Assembly: GCA_963752695.1 (NCBI GenBank)
Contig: CAVVZB010000001.1
Span: 682,001 to 746,000 of the forward strand
Source: Bog-113 sp963752695
Lineage (GTDB): Bacteria > Acidobacteriota > Terriglobia > Bryobacterales > Bryobacteraceae
Length of the DNA: 64,000 nucleotides
Direction of reading: 5' to 3'
A program made the translations under genes and the position numbers. The notes beneath the pieces were generated by a model that had not been told where the DNA came from, did no database searches, and saw only the letters and a list, made by a program, of their open reading frames with translations. Numbering within the stretch: position 1 is the stretch's first letter; each line of letters starts with the position of its first letter. Shown here in pieces: positions 25,082-34,192 of this stretch.

Positions 25082-25393
25082 ATGAAGCTGGATTCCATTG
25101 ACCATATAGCGATCCCGGTTAACAATATCCGGGAGGCGGTGGAATGGTATACCCGCACCTTCAACTGCGACATTCGCTATCAGGATGAGACTTGGGCCTT
25201 GCTGGGATTTGCCAACGTCCGGCTGGCATTGGTGATTCCGCAACAACATCCGGCGCATATTGGTTTGGTCAGCGACGAGGCGGAGCGCTTCGGAACCCTC
25301 AAAGGACATCGGGACGGCACGCGGTCCTGCTATGTGAACGATCCAGCGGGTAACGCGGTCGAGATCTTAGCTAGCGATTCGATGCCTCGGTAG
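25082..25393 (+). CDS. VOC family (glyoxalase-like) protein
   Basis: A 103-residue single-module VOC protein. DHIAIPVNNIREAVEWYTRTF at the start, HIGLVSDEAE in the middle and FVNDPAGNAVEI-like text (CYVNDPAGNAVEIL) at the end give the His/His/Glu metal pattern and beta-alpha-beta-beta-beta repeat. Such proteins dimerise to build one active site; substrates vary from methylglyoxal adducts to antibiotics. The gene ends three bases before the FAD oxidoreductase gene and is probably co-expressed with it. Confidence 0.85.
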   Translation: MKLDSIDHIAIPVNNIREAVEWYTRTFNCDIRYQDETWALLGFANVRLALVIPQQHPAHIGLVSDEAERFGTLKGHRDGTRSCYVNDPAGNAVEILASDSMPR

Positions 25394-25396
25394 GCG

Positions 25397-26614
25397 ATGG
25401 CTGCCGACGTTATCATCATCGGCGCGGGGCTGGCTGGTTTGTGCTGCGCCCGGCATTTGCATGCGGCCGGAGTGACGGCCATGATCCGGGAGTCCTCGAA
25501 TGGGGTTGGCGGACGCGTGCGCACCGATATAGTCGATGGATTTCTGCTCGATCGCGGCTTTCAGGTTTTGTTGACGGCGTATCCGGAATGCCGCCGGGTG
25601 TTGGACTACGATGCGCTCGGTCTGCAGCCGTTCTACCCCGGCGCACTGGTGCGGTTCAAGGACGCGTTCCATCGGGTGGCCGATCCGTTTCGGGCGTTGT
25701 CCGGGGCAATCCCTACGGTGTTGTCGCCCGTCGGATCGCTGGCCGACAAGTTCCGGGTGGCGCGGCTGCGCGCATCGCTGGCGCAGTACTCGATAGAGCA
25801 GCTTTTTGAGCGTCCGGAAGTGAGCACGCGGGAGCGCCTGGCGCGGGAAGGATTCAGCGCGGCCATGATCGACCGCTTCTTCCGCCCGTTCTTCGGTGGG
25901 ATCTTTCTGGAACCGGAACTGCGTACTTCCAGCCGCGCGTTCGATTTCGTTTTCCGCATGTTTTCCGACGGAGAGATCGCTATTCCGGCGCGTGGGATGG
26001 GCGCGATTCCAGAACAAATTGCGGCGGAGCTGCCTGAAGGTTCCATCGAATTGAACCGGCGAGTTGGGGAGTTGCCGATCGGCGAAGCGCGGGCAGTAGT
26101 GATCGCGGCCGAAGAGCCGGAAGCCGCGCGCCTATTAGGTGTTGAGCCCAAGCGCGGGAAGCGGGGCGTTTGGTGCTACTACTTCGTTGCGGCCGCGCCG
26201 CCGAGCGACGAGAATGTTCTTTTTGTGAACGGGGACGGCACGGGGCCAGTGAATAACTGCTGCATTCTGACAAACATTAGCCAGACTTATGCCCCGGCTG
26301 GAGGATGCTTGATCTCTGCGACGGTGCTGGAATCGGTACCGCGGCATTCGGTCGAGACGGTGCAACATCAGCTAGCGGAGTGGTTTGGTCGCGAGGCGGA
26401 GCGCTGGCAATTTATGCGGAGCTATTTTGTGGCCTATGCCCAACCCGAGCAAGCCCCGCCGGCACTCACTCCTTCACAAAGGACGGTTCGCCTGCGCCCG
26501 GGGCTATACATTTGTGGGGATCATCGCGATGACGCGTCCATCAACGGCGCGATGGTCAGTGGACGCCGGGCGGCGGAGGCGATTCTGGCGGATTTATTCC
26601 GCGCAAGCTGTTAG
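25397..26614 (+). CDS. FAD-dependent amine oxidase/desaturase-like protein
   Basis: A 405-residue flavoprotein. The FAD fingerprint VIIIGAGLAGLCCARHLHAAG is at the N terminus and GGRVRTDIVDGFLLDRGFQV is the second conserved block, as in protoporphyrinogen oxidase, phytoene desaturase and amine oxidase families. The C-terminal GLYICGDHRDDASINGAMVS is the closing FAD-binding motif. Substrate is unknown; no carotenoid or haem genes are adjacent. The start at ATG 25397 is four bases past the VOC stop. Confidence 0.85.
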   Translation: MAADVIIIGAGLAGLCCARHLHAAGVTAMIRESSNGVGGRVRTDIVDGFLLDRGFQVLLTAYPECRRVLDYDALGLQPFYPGALVRFKDAFHRVADPFRALSGAIPTVLSPVGSLADKFRVARLRASLAQYSIEQLFERPEVSTRERLAREGFSAAMIDRFFRPFFGGIFLEPELRTSSRAFDFVFRMFSDGEIAIPARGMGAIPEQIAAELPEGSIELNRRVGELPIGEARAVVIAAEEPEAARLLGVEPKRGKRGVWCYYFVAAAPPSDENVLFVNGDGTGPVNNCCILTNISQTYAPAGGCLISATVLESVPRHSVETVQHQLAEWFGREAERWQFMRSYFVAYAQPEQAPPALTPSQRTVRLRPGLYICGDHRDDASINGAMVSGRRAAEAILADLFRASC

Positions 26615-26633
26615 GTCGTGATAAATTGACGAG

Positions 26634-27173
26634 GTGCAACCAGTCGATTCGGAGTTTTTAATCCAACATCTGCGGGAAAGCAAGGCGGAGTTGCAAGCGG
26701 TCCTCCGGGATGTTGCTGAGAATGAATGGTTCGCATCGCCAGGTGCGGGCAGGTGGAGCGTGGGTCAATGTGCGGAACACATTGTCACCGTGGGCCAGCG
26801 CATTCTCGGCCTACTTGGCCGGATGCAGGAAATGGCAGCCACGGAGTACGATGCGGCGGCGTCGGCCAGGAAAGACAAACTGGTGCTTGGGGTAGCGGAT
26901 CGTGAAACTCGAGTCAAAGCGCCCGACGCACTGGAGCCGCAATCTCGAATAAAGAACCAGGAAGCCGCTCTCACCGAATACGGCGCGGTCCATGACGAGT
27001 TGGAAGGTATTGCGAAGCGAGCACCGGAATGGCTGCGCGGGCGTTTCATTCCGCATCCAATACTGAACGATATGGACGGCTATCAGTGGCTACTCGCGAT
27101 ATCGGGCCACACGCGGCGCCATGTCGCGCAAATCGCCGAAATCAAGCAGCAACTACGAACCGCAGTTGTCTGA
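26634..27173 (+). CDS. DinB family protein
   Basis: A 179-residue four-helix-bundle protein starting at GTG. The metal ligands typical of DinB/YfiT proteins are present: His in QCAEHIVTVG and the pair of His in SGHTRRHVAQI near the C terminus, and the amphipathic helices in between are regular. Family members include metal-dependent thiol transferases such as BstA for bacillithiol. A YpdA-like reductase gene lies nearby on the other strand, so a low-molecular-weight-thiol role is possible, but this is inference. It follows the FAD protein by 19 bp. Confidence 0.85.
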   Translation: MQPVDSEFLIQHLRESKAELQAVLRDVAENEWFASPGAGRWSVGQCAEHIVTVGQRILGLLGRMQEMAATEYDAAASARKDKLVLGVADRETRVKAPDALEPQSRIKNQEAALTEYGAVHDELEGIAKRAPEWLRGRFIPHPILNDMDGYQWLLAISGHTRRHVAQIAEIKQQLRTAVV

Positions 27174-27177
27174 ACGG

Positions 27178-27426
27178 TTACTTGCTGGCGAGGACGGATT
27201 CATCCGCGCGCGCAGTTAAGCCCGTCGAAACTGGAGCGCCGATGCGCATCTCTTTCCAGTTATAGTCGAATTCCTTGCCGCAATCCAGGCAAGAAACATA
27301 CGTGCCAGTTCTCTTGGTACCCGAATAGTTGCTACCAGTCATCCCCACACGGCGCGACGGCGTAATCGGGAAACTGGTTCTTTTGTGATTGCAGCCGAAC
27401 AAGGAATTCATCAAAGCATCCAACAT
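27178..27426 (-). CDS. Small Cys-rich (zinc-binding) hypothetical protein
   Basis: An 82-residue protein with the pattern FGCNHKRTSFP near the N terminus and TYVSCLDCGKEFDYNWKEM later, a Cys/His plus CxxC arrangement suited to one zinc ion. I do not know a named family. A purine-rich GGTGGGG stretch precedes the ATG and a possible promoter lies at 27448-27477 on this strand. It is convergent with dinB, five bases away. Confidence 0.65.
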   Translation of the reverse strand: MLDALMNSLFGCNHKRTSFPITPSRRVGMTGSNYSGTKRTGTYVSCLDCGKEFDYNWKEMRIGAPVSTGLTARADESVLASK

Positions 27427-27447
27427 AGTTTTCTAACCCCACCCGTT

Positions 27448-27477
27448 TTGATACGCGACACTACTCTCTGGTTGCAA
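27448..27477 (-). promoter_or_regulatory. Possible sigma-70 promoter
   Basis: On the minus strand TTGCAA (27472-27477) and TATCAA (27448-27453) are separated by 18 bp and lie about 20 bp upstream of the small Cys-rich gene. The match is moderate. Confidence 0.3.
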
Positions 27478-27536
27478 AGCATGCAACTGGCGTGCCACAA
27501 GTGTGTACTGATTTAAACGGAGAAATGGTTTCAGTA

Positions 27537-28565
27537 CTAGACGGATGTTGGCAACCGTATCGAGGAGGCGATACTCTCGCCGATCTTTATTCCGTGAAAG
27601 CGCCCATTCTCGATGAAAATCTCGTTGGTGTGCATTCCCGCGACGATCACACCCGCTAGATAAAGGCCTTTGCGCTCGCTCTCCAAAGTGTTCGGGTCCG
27701 TGCGCGGACGCAGGGTGGACGGCTCCAGTTCAACGCCGTTGGCTTTGAGGAATTCCAAATCCGGACGGTAGCCGACCAGCGCGAAAACGAAGTCGTTTTT
27801 CAAGCGCACCGGGCCGCCGGGCGTGGCTAAATCCACGGAATCTGGGGAAATTCGCGTCACTTCCGAGCGGAAATAAGCTTTAATTTCGCCGCTTTGGATG
27901 CGGTTTTCGATATTGGGCTTGATCCAATATTTGACGTGGTGATGAATCGCGTCGCCTCGATGGACCAGAGTGACACGGGCCCCGGTCCAAAATAACTCAA
28001 GCGCACAGATGGCAGCGGAGTTCTTGGCCCCGATGACCAGAACATCCTGATCGTAGTAAGGATGCGGCTCTTTGTAGTAGTGCAGTACCTTGCTCAGGTC
28101 TTCGCCCGGCACATTCAGCCGGTTGGCGACGTCGTAGTAACCGGTTGCCAGAACCACTTTGCGGGCCGGGTAGCGGCATTCGGTTCCTTGGCGGTCAATC
28201 GTGACCACTTCGAAGGCGTCGTCCGAGCCCTGAATGGATAACACTGTTTCATATTGGTGCACGTTCAGACCAAAATGGTCCGCGACGCGCCGGTAGTATT
28301 TCAGAGCCTCGGTGCGGTTGGGCTTCTCATTGAGGCTGGTCATCGGGATATTGCCGATTTCCAGCAACTCCGGGGTGGTGAAGAAGACCAGATTCGTCGG
28401 GTAGTTGTAGATGGAGTTGACGATGCAGCCCTTATCGAGGATGAGGGCGGAGCAGCCCCGCCGGGTAATCTCGATCGCGCAGGCGAGGCCGGTGGGTCCG
28501 GCCCCGATGACGATGGTGTCCCAGACTTCCGGGGCGCCGTTTTCAGCCCGGGGCAGATTAGCCAT
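27537..28565 (-). CDS. YpdA-like (bacillithiol disulfide) reductase
   Basis: A 342-residue flavoprotein of the thioredoxin-reductase superfamily. The family text is DTIVIGAGPTGLACAIEI, SIYNYPTNLVFFTTPELLEIG split over residues 50-70, VLVIGAKNSAAICALEL for NADPH binding, and LVGYRPDLEFL. It lacks a CxxC redox pair, as YpdA proteins do. YpdA reduces oxidised bacillithiol in Firmicutes; several acidobacteria are thought to make bacillithiol, but no bsh gene is in this window. The start overlaps the alaS stop by eight bases, so the two genes are likely co-transcribed. Confidence 0.85.
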   Translation of the reverse strand: MANLPRAENGAPEVWDTIVIGAGPTGLACAIEITRRGCSALILDKGCIVNSIYNYPTNLVFFTTPELLEIGNIPMTSLNEKPNRTEALKYYRRVADHFGLNVHQYETVLSIQGSDDAFEVVTIDRQGTECRYPARKVVLATGYYDVANRLNVPGEDLSKVLHYYKEPHPYYDQDVLVIGAKNSAAICALELFWTGARVTLVHRGDAIHHHVKYWIKPNIENRIQSGEIKAYFRSEVTRISPDSVDLATPGGPVRLKNDFVFALVGYRPDLEFLKANGVELEPSTLRPRTDPNTLESERKGLYLAGVIVAGMHTNEIFIENGRFHGIKIGESIASSIRLPTSV

Positions 28566-31215
28566 CCAGGTTGTGACTCAGCGCCGCTTGCATCTGATCC
28601 TTGATTGCGTGGAGCGCCTGGTCCAAAGCAGCCGCGTCTTTGCCTCCACCCTCGGCCATATCCGGGCGGCCGCCGCCTTTGCCACCGGTTGCTTGCGCGA
28701 CCTCAGCCACCAGCTTGCCAGCCTGCAGTTTCTTCGTCAAATCTTTGGTGACGCCCGCGACGATAGCCACCGCGCCCTCGTTGACTGAACCGATTACGAT
28801 CACAGCCGACTTCCATTTATTACGCAAAGAATCGACGAGCGCGCGCAACTGGGCGCGGTCCATCCCATCGACTCGAGCGGAGAGGACCTTGGCACTGCCG
28901 GCATCGACGGCCTGGCGCTCCAGATCGCCAGCCGCAGCCTGGGCAAGCTGATTTTTAAGTTGATCGACCTGGCGCTCCAGCCCGCGATTCTCATTTAGCG
29001 TTCGTTCAATCTGTTCGACCAGTTCGGGCTCCGCCACGCGCATCATCTGTGCCAATCGGTGGACGGAATCGGAGGTTCGCTGGAACCGAAGCACGGCTTC
29101 TTCGCCCGTCACTGCTTCGATGCGGCGCACACCTGCGGAGATGCTCCCTTCGGAGACGATCTTGAAGACGCCGATATCGCCCGCGCGGGCAACATGGGTT
29201 CCGCCGCACAGTTCCTTGCTGAAGCCGGGGATGGAAACAACGCGGACCTGATCGCCATATTTTTCGCCGAATAGCGCCATGGCGCCGGTCGCCAGAGCCT
29301 GCTCAATAGGTAGAACGTCGGTGCTGACTGGGGTATTGGCGCGGATCTGTTCATTGACCAGTCGTTCGATCTCCAGCAATTCGGCATGGTCCAGGGCAGT
29401 GTAATGGGAGAAGTCGAAACGCAGGCGGGGTGGTTCCACCACGCTTCCGGCCTGCTTGACATGCTGTCCGAGCACATCGCGCAAAGCCGCGTGCAGAAGG
29501 TGGGTCGCAGTGTGGTTGCGCATGGTGGAATGACGCTCCGGCGCGGCCACCTGCGCTCTGACTTCATCGCCGTTGTGGATGGGCCGCAAGACACGGACGC
29601 GGTGCGCGGTTAGGCCGGCCACCGCGGGATAAGCGGTTTCCACTTCCGCCAGAGTTTCACCGGCTGCGTTGGTGAGTATTCCGCGATCGCCCACCTGACC
29701 GCCCGTCTCGGCATAGAACGGAGTCCGGTCGAGCACGACTTCGGCGATGGTCCCGGGGTCCAGCCGTTCGACCGGCTTCTGATCCACGACTAGCGCGATT
29801 ACTTGCGAAGTGGCGTCCAGATCGGTATAGCCAAGGAACTTCGTGCGGCCGCTCTTGGCCTGGATCTCCTGCCAGACGGGAGCCACGCTGGCCTTATCGG
29901 CACCGCGCCAGCTGGCACGCGCGCGTTCCCGCTGCTGGCGCATTTCGACTTCATAGCCTGCATGGTCGACCGTGAGCCCGCGTTCACGCGCCATTTCATC
30001 CTGTTCATCAAGAGCCAGGCCGTAGGTGTCGTAAAGCCGGAAGGCGATGGGCCCGGGAACCAGGCCGTCCGCCAGCGACTTCACTTCGTCCTGGAAGACC
30101 TTTTCGGCTTGCAGGAACGTGGTCGCGTAGCGATGCTCTTCCTCTTTCACGATGCGCGCGACACGTGCGACGCTCTCGGTAAGTTCCGGGTAAGCCGGCC
30201 GCATGAGTTCGGCAACAAAGCCGGTGAGTTCGTGCAGGTAAGGCTGTTCCCGGCCAATCAGGCGCGCGTTGCGCATGGCGCGGCGCATAATTTTCCGCAG
30301 CACATAGCCGCGGCCCTCATTTGAGGGCACCACGCCATCGTGAATCAGGAAGGTTGTGGCGCGCACATGATCGGCATTGATGCGCAGCGCGGTATCAGTC
30401 TTTGCGTCCCGGCCATAGTGGGTGCCGAACATCTCCGCTGCACGCTCGATGATCGGCAGAATCAGATCAGTGTCGTAGTTGGTGAGCTTGCCTTGCAGAA
30501 TGGCTGCAACCCGTTCCAGGCCCATTCCGGTATCTATGGAAGGGCGTGGCAGCGGCGTGAGAACGCCTCCAGAGTCGCGATCGTACTGCATGAACACCAG
30601 GTTCCAGATTTCAACGAATCGGCCGCCGCCATCCAGTGGAAACTGTTCGTGCTCGCGCCCCGGCTCGGCAGCTTCCGGACCTAGATCGTAGTGAATCTCC
30701 GAGCAGGGCCCACATGGCCCGGTCTCGCCCATCTGCCAGAAATTGTCTTTCTCGTCAAGTCGGAAGATCCGGTCTTTGGCCACTCCGGCAACCGACTGCC
30801 ACAGCAATTCGGCTTCATCGTCCTCGCGGAACACAGTGATATAGAGCCGGTCCTTCGAAAGTCCATAAACACTGGTGACCAGCTCCCACGCGAACGCGAT
30901 TGCTTCGGACTTGAAGTAATCGCCGAAGGAGAAATTGCCCAGCATTTCGAAAAATGTGTGGTGGCGGCGCGTGTAGCCAACGTTCTCCAGATCGTTATGC
31001 TTTCCGCCCGCGCGCACGCACTTCTGGGAACTTGTGGCCCGCTTGTAATCGCGCTGCTCAGCACCCAGGAACACGTCCTTGAACTGGTTCATGCCGGCGT
31101 TGGTGAACAAGAGCGTGGGATCGTTGGCCGGAACCAGCGATGAGCTTGGTACGACACGGTGCCCCCGCTCGGCGAAAAATTGAAGAAAATGCTCGCGAAT
31201 CCGATTGCCTGTCAC
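28558..31215 (-). CDS. alaS: Alanyl-tRNA synthetase
   Basis: An 885-residue class II synthetase, full length. The aminoacylation domain shows TSSQKCVRAGGKHNDLENVG, HHTFFEMLGNFSFGDYFK and GPCGPCSEIHYD. The editing domain shows HTATHLLHAALR and the C-terminal zinc-site segment CGGTHVARAGDIG. A coiled coil and DHHA1-type C-Ala domain (GGGRPDMAEGGGKD) close the protein. The gene is co-oriented with the YpdA-like gene, which it overlaps by eight bases. Its 50-bp upstream gap separates it from the potassium-channel gene in the same direction. Confidence 0.98.
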   Translation of the reverse strand: MTGNRIREHFLQFFAERGHRVVPSSSLVPANDPTLLFTNAGMNQFKDVFLGAEQRDYKRATSSQKCVRAGGKHNDLENVGYTRRHHTFFEMLGNFSFGDYFKSEAIAFAWELVTSVYGLSKDRLYITVFREDDEAELLWQSVAGVAKDRIFRLDEKDNFWQMGETGPCGPCSEIHYDLGPEAAEPGREHEQFPLDGGGRFVEIWNLVFMQYDRDSGGVLTPLPRPSIDTGMGLERVAAILQGKLTNYDTDLILPIIERAAEMFGTHYGRDAKTDTALRINADHVRATTFLIHDGVVPSNEGRGYVLRKIMRRAMRNARLIGREQPYLHELTGFVAELMRPAYPELTESVARVARIVKEEEHRYATTFLQAEKVFQDEVKSLADGLVPGPIAFRLYDTYGLALDEQDEMARERGLTVDHAGYEVEMRQQRERARASWRGADKASVAPVWQEIQAKSGRTKFLGYTDLDATSQVIALVVDQKPVERLDPGTIAEVVLDRTPFYAETGGQVGDRGILTNAAGETLAEVETAYPAVAGLTAHRVRVLRPIHNGDEVRAQVAAPERHSTMRNHTATHLLHAALRDVLGQHVKQAGSVVEPPRLRFDFSHYTALDHAELLEIERLVNEQIRANTPVSTDVLPIEQALATGAMALFGEKYGDQVRVVSIPGFSKELCGGTHVARAGDIGVFKIVSEGSISAGVRRIEAVTGEEAVLRFQRTSDSVHRLAQMMRVAEPELVEQIERTLNENRGLERQVDQLKNQLAQAAAGDLERQAVDAGSAKVLSARVDGMDRAQLRALVDSLRNKWKSAVIVIGSVNEGAVAIVAGVTKDLTKKLQAGKLVAEVAQATGGKGGGRPDMAEGGGKDAAALDQALHAIKDQMQAALSHNLDG

Positions 31216-31264
31216 TCAGGTTCCTTTGTCTGCTTGGATACCTCGATTATAAGAAGCGCGGCGG

Positions 31265-32365
31265 TTAGGACTCGCTGCTCTCCCAGAATCCGATGGTCCA
31301 GTTGTCCTTTCCGCCGGGCTCTCTTTGCCAGGGTGCCATGGGCATCAGCAGCCAATCGCTCAAGGCGAACGCGTAGGGTTCGTACATGGCCCGCAGATTC
31401 TTGAGACGGTCGTAAGCGTCGGCGCCGGCGCCCATGGTCAGCTTTTCCAATCGCAGATCCGCGCAGAGTTGCTCGAAACGCTCGCGCGTCAGCCGATCGT
31501 CGGGGCAAACTTGAGGCGCGCGATGAAACACCTGTGCAATGTCCACCAGTGCGTGGCGGCAGATGGCAAACGTCAGACGAGCTTGCCAGTCCGGCAGGTC
31601 ATTGACTCCGATCATCACCAGCGAACAGGTGTCCAGGACGGCGGTGAGCGCCGCAACCCAACTCTGATTCAGGTGCTGCGAACGGAAATAGCAAAGCACC
31701 GGATAAGAGACGTGGCTTTCGAGGAGCGCCGCCGACCAGTGTTCCCAGTCGGCCAGCTGCGTGTCCAGATTCCGCAGCTCGCCAAAGCGCGCGTGCCGCC
31801 GCAGCATCTCACCAGCGGTAGCGGGCGACCCGGCGCGGGCGTCGAGGAGAGAAATGTTGGTTTCGCGGCTGGAAAAGGAAGTGTAAAGCGTAGGAAGGTA
31901 AGCAATCACCAGCCCCAGAAAACCCAGTCCATTCCCGGCTTCGATCATGGTGGCGACCCGGATAGTGGCGGCGCGAGGCAGCAAATCGCCCAGCCCGAGC
32001 GTGAAGAAGTTCGACGCGCTGAAGTAGATGTCCGACCAGAAGGTTTGCGGCATGTTAGCTTTCACCGCAAGCTGCGAGTTGAGGCCCCAGAACAGAAGGG
32101 CGTATGCGACAACGAGGCCCACGGTCCAGATCCCGAATAGAAGCAACAGGGAAAGGGGGCCATAGAGGCTGAGTATTTCCTCCCGCACGAAAGGGCTGTC
32201 AAAATTTCGAACTAAGGCTCGAAGCGGCTGCCACGTAGAAAGATAAAAAAACCGGGTGAGTCGAAACTTCCGATGCACGCGGCGCGGCAGGATGATGGTC
32301 TCAAAAACCTCCCACAGGACGGCGCCGATCAGGAGAAGCCCGGAGATTACTGCAACAACGTGCAT
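31265..32365 (-). CDS. Two-pore-helix K+-channel-like membrane protein
   Basis: A 366-residue protein starting at ATG 32365. An N-terminal helix (VVAVISGLLLIGAVLWEVF) is followed by two more membrane segments flanking a pore loop, with the filter-like sequence FFTLGLGDLL where TVGYGD would be expected. The C-terminal 200 residues are cytosolic, helical and unassigned. Substitution of the Tyr by Leu in the filter may alter ion selectivity, so potassium specificity should not be assumed. It is divergent from the TetR operon, and the two starts are about 84 bp apart. Confidence 0.75.
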   Translation of the reverse strand: MHVVAVISGLLLIGAVLWEVFETIILPRRVHRKFRLTRFFYLSTWQPLRALVRNFDSPFVREEILSLYGPLSLLLLFGIWTVGLVVAYALLFWGLNSQLAVKANMPQTFWSDIYFSASNFFTLGLGDLLPRAATIRVATMIEAGNGLGFLGLVIAYLPTLYTSFSSRETNISLLDARAGSPATAGEMLRRHARFGELRNLDTQLADWEHWSAALLESHVSYPVLCYFRSQHLNQSWVAALTAVLDTCSLVMIGVNDLPDWQARLTFAICRHALVDIAQVFHRAPQVCPDDRLTRERFEQLCADLRLEKLTMGAGADAYDRLKNLRAMYEPYAFALSDWLLMPMAPWQREPGGKDNWTIGFWESSES

Positions 32366-32406
32366 GGCGCGATCATAGCCCGCTCGGCTGGCGGTCAAAA
32401 CGCTTG

Positions 32407-32435
32407 TTGACCTTCTTAACGCCGTTAAGTATCAT
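32407..32435 (+). promoter_or_regulatory. Promoter with nested TetR operator
   Basis: TTGACC (32407-32412) and TATCAT (32430-32435) are separated by exactly 17 bp. The spacer from 32415 to 32429 is the perfect 7-1-7 palindrome CTTAACGCCGTTAAG. A TetR-family dimer bound there would stop RNA polymerase. The expected start near 32442 lies just before ATG 32449, so the leader is very short. Confidence 0.75.
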
Positions 32436-32448
32436 AACGATGTTCTTC

Positions 32449-33057
32449 ATGACCGTTGCGGAAAGGCGCGAGCGCGCGAAACAGAACCTGAGGGCCGAGA
32501 TCCTGGACGCCGCGCGCGATTTGTTCGTGGAACAGGGTTACGAAAGCGTTTCGATGCGGAAGATCGCCAACCGAATCGACTACTCGCCCACTGCCATCTA
32601 TCTGCACTTCAAGGACAAGTCCGAGCTGTTGCGCAGCATTTGCAATGAAACCTTTCTTAATCTGTCGAGCTCGCTCGAAACCTTGACCGCGCGCATGGAG
32701 GCAGGCGAGGGTGACGTGGTCAAAGGGCTGAAGAAGGGGTTGCGCCTTTACGTGGAATTCGGCTTGGGCCATCCCGATCACTACCAGCTGACTTTTCTGA
32801 CACGCCATGGGGCGACCAGCCCCGAAGACATGGCGATCGGGCTTGCTTCGTTCTCTTACCTGACCCGCGGGGTGCAGGCCTGCATGGACGCGGATCGCTT
32901 TCGGAGCAAGCGCGTGGAGGAAGTCAGTCAGGCGCTTTGGGCCGGCGTTCACGGCGTCACCGCGCTCTTGATTCAGCAGGCCGGCTTTCCTTTTGTGGAG
33001 CGCAAGCGGCTGATCAAGCGCGTGATCGACTGCATGGTGGACGGGCTGGAGAAATGA
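32449..33057 (+). CDS. TetR/AcrR family transcriptional regulator
   Basis: A 202-residue repressor. The N-terminal helix-turn-helix is clear: ILDAARDLFVEQGYESVSMR, then KIANRIDYSPTAIYLHFKDK and SELLRSI. The C-terminal ligand-binding half is variable, with a region matching TetR_C-type domains. ATG 32449 is chosen because the promoter would start transcription near 32442; ATG 32440 or TTG 32404 are less likely. It is followed by export genes and presumably represses them together with itself through the palindrome at 32415-32429. Confidence 0.92.
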   Translation: MTVAERRERAKQNLRAEILDAARDLFVEQGYESVSMRKIANRIDYSPTAIYLHFKDKSELLRSICNETFLNLSSSLETLTARMEAGEGDVVKGLKKGLRLYVEFGLGHPDHYQLTFLTRHGATSPEDMAIGLASFSYLTRGVQACMDADRFRSKRVEEVSQALWAGVHGVTALLIQQAGFPFVERKRLIKRVIDCMVDGLEK

Positions 33058-33067
33058 AAGGTCGCCC

Positions 33068-34190
33068 GTGGCGTCGATAGCCATCCGCAATCTCTTGCAC
33101 GACCGCGTGCGACTGTTTGTCACTCTGACCGGAATCGTGTTTTCGGTGGTGCTGATCTGCATCCAGCTCGGGCTGTTTCTGGGCTTTAGCGAATCCACTT
33201 CCAACGTGATCGACCACTCCGGCGCGGATCTTTGGGTAACTTCGCATGGCGCCCGCTACCTGGAAGAAAGCGGCCAATTTTCGGAGCAGAAGATGTATCA
33301 GGTGCTCGGTACGCCCGGAGTGGCCGAAGCCCAAAAAGACATTGTCGAGCTGAGTTCGATGGACCAGACCGGATGGCGGGCAGGAAACCATCGAGGTGAT
33401 CGGCTTCAATCCGGATAGTACGCTTGGCCGACCGTGGAACATTGTTGACGGCAGCGTCGCGGATCTCAAGCAGCCGGACGCAGTGATGATCGATAAGCTC
33501 TACGCGGACAAACTGGGCGTCACGCATATCGGGCAAACTTGCGAAATTCGCGATCACCGTGCGCGCGTAGCAGGCTTTACAAAAGGTATTCGCACATTCA
33601 CAACCGCAGCGACCGTGTTTACCACGTTCAAGAATGCGCAGACGTTCGAAACGATCCCCGAGGACAAAACACTTTTCGTTCTTGTCCGCGCCACGCCCGG
33701 ATCTGACTTGCAGGCCGTCAAGCGCGCGCTATATGCCCGCGTGAAAGATGTCGATGTTTGGACGACACCCGAATTTAGCCGGCTCACTACGGTCTATTGG
33801 ATGTTCTCCACCGGCGCCGGCATCTCTGTGCTGATCGCCGCCGTTCTGGGCCTGGTCGTGGGCGTGGTGGTGGTTGCGCAGACGATCTACGCGGCCACGG
33901 TGGATCATATCCGCGAGTTCGGAACCCTCAAGGCCATGGGCGCTTCGAACGGTTATATCTATCGCATCATTCTGACGCAGGCGGCCGTGAGCGCGGTGAT
34001 CGGGTACATACTGGGCATCTCCGGCGCGCTGATCGCCATCCGTATTACTGGCGAAGGCGCTCCCATTCTGTTGCCGTGGAACGTAGCGGCCGGAATGTTT
34101 GTGCTCACTTTGGCTATGTGCTGCACCGCGGCGTTGCTTTCCATCAATAAGGCGACCCGTATCGACCCGGCGCTGGTGTTCAAGAACTAG
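33068..34190 (+). pseudogene. DevC-like ABC transporter permease, frameshifted
   Basis: Two overlapping frames together read as one protein of about 373 residues, the normal size of DevC/MacB-type permeases. The first part, from GTG 33068, has a membrane segment (LFVTLTGIVFSVVLICIQLG) and breaks after SSMDQT at 33370. The second part resumes at 33372 with DGGQETIEVIGFNPDS and includes three more membrane helices and the C-terminal NKATRIDPALVFKN. A single extra G at about 33371 accounts for the shift. It may be a true mutation or a sequencing error. Neighbouring operon genes are intact, so a functional exporter is likely if it is an error. Confidence 0.85.
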
Positions 34191-34192
34191 CC

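Noticed and set aside
33340..33420. Programmed frameshift in devC
   Set aside because: No slippery heptamer, stem-loop or ribosome-binding site lies at the shift; a plain one-base insertion is simpler.
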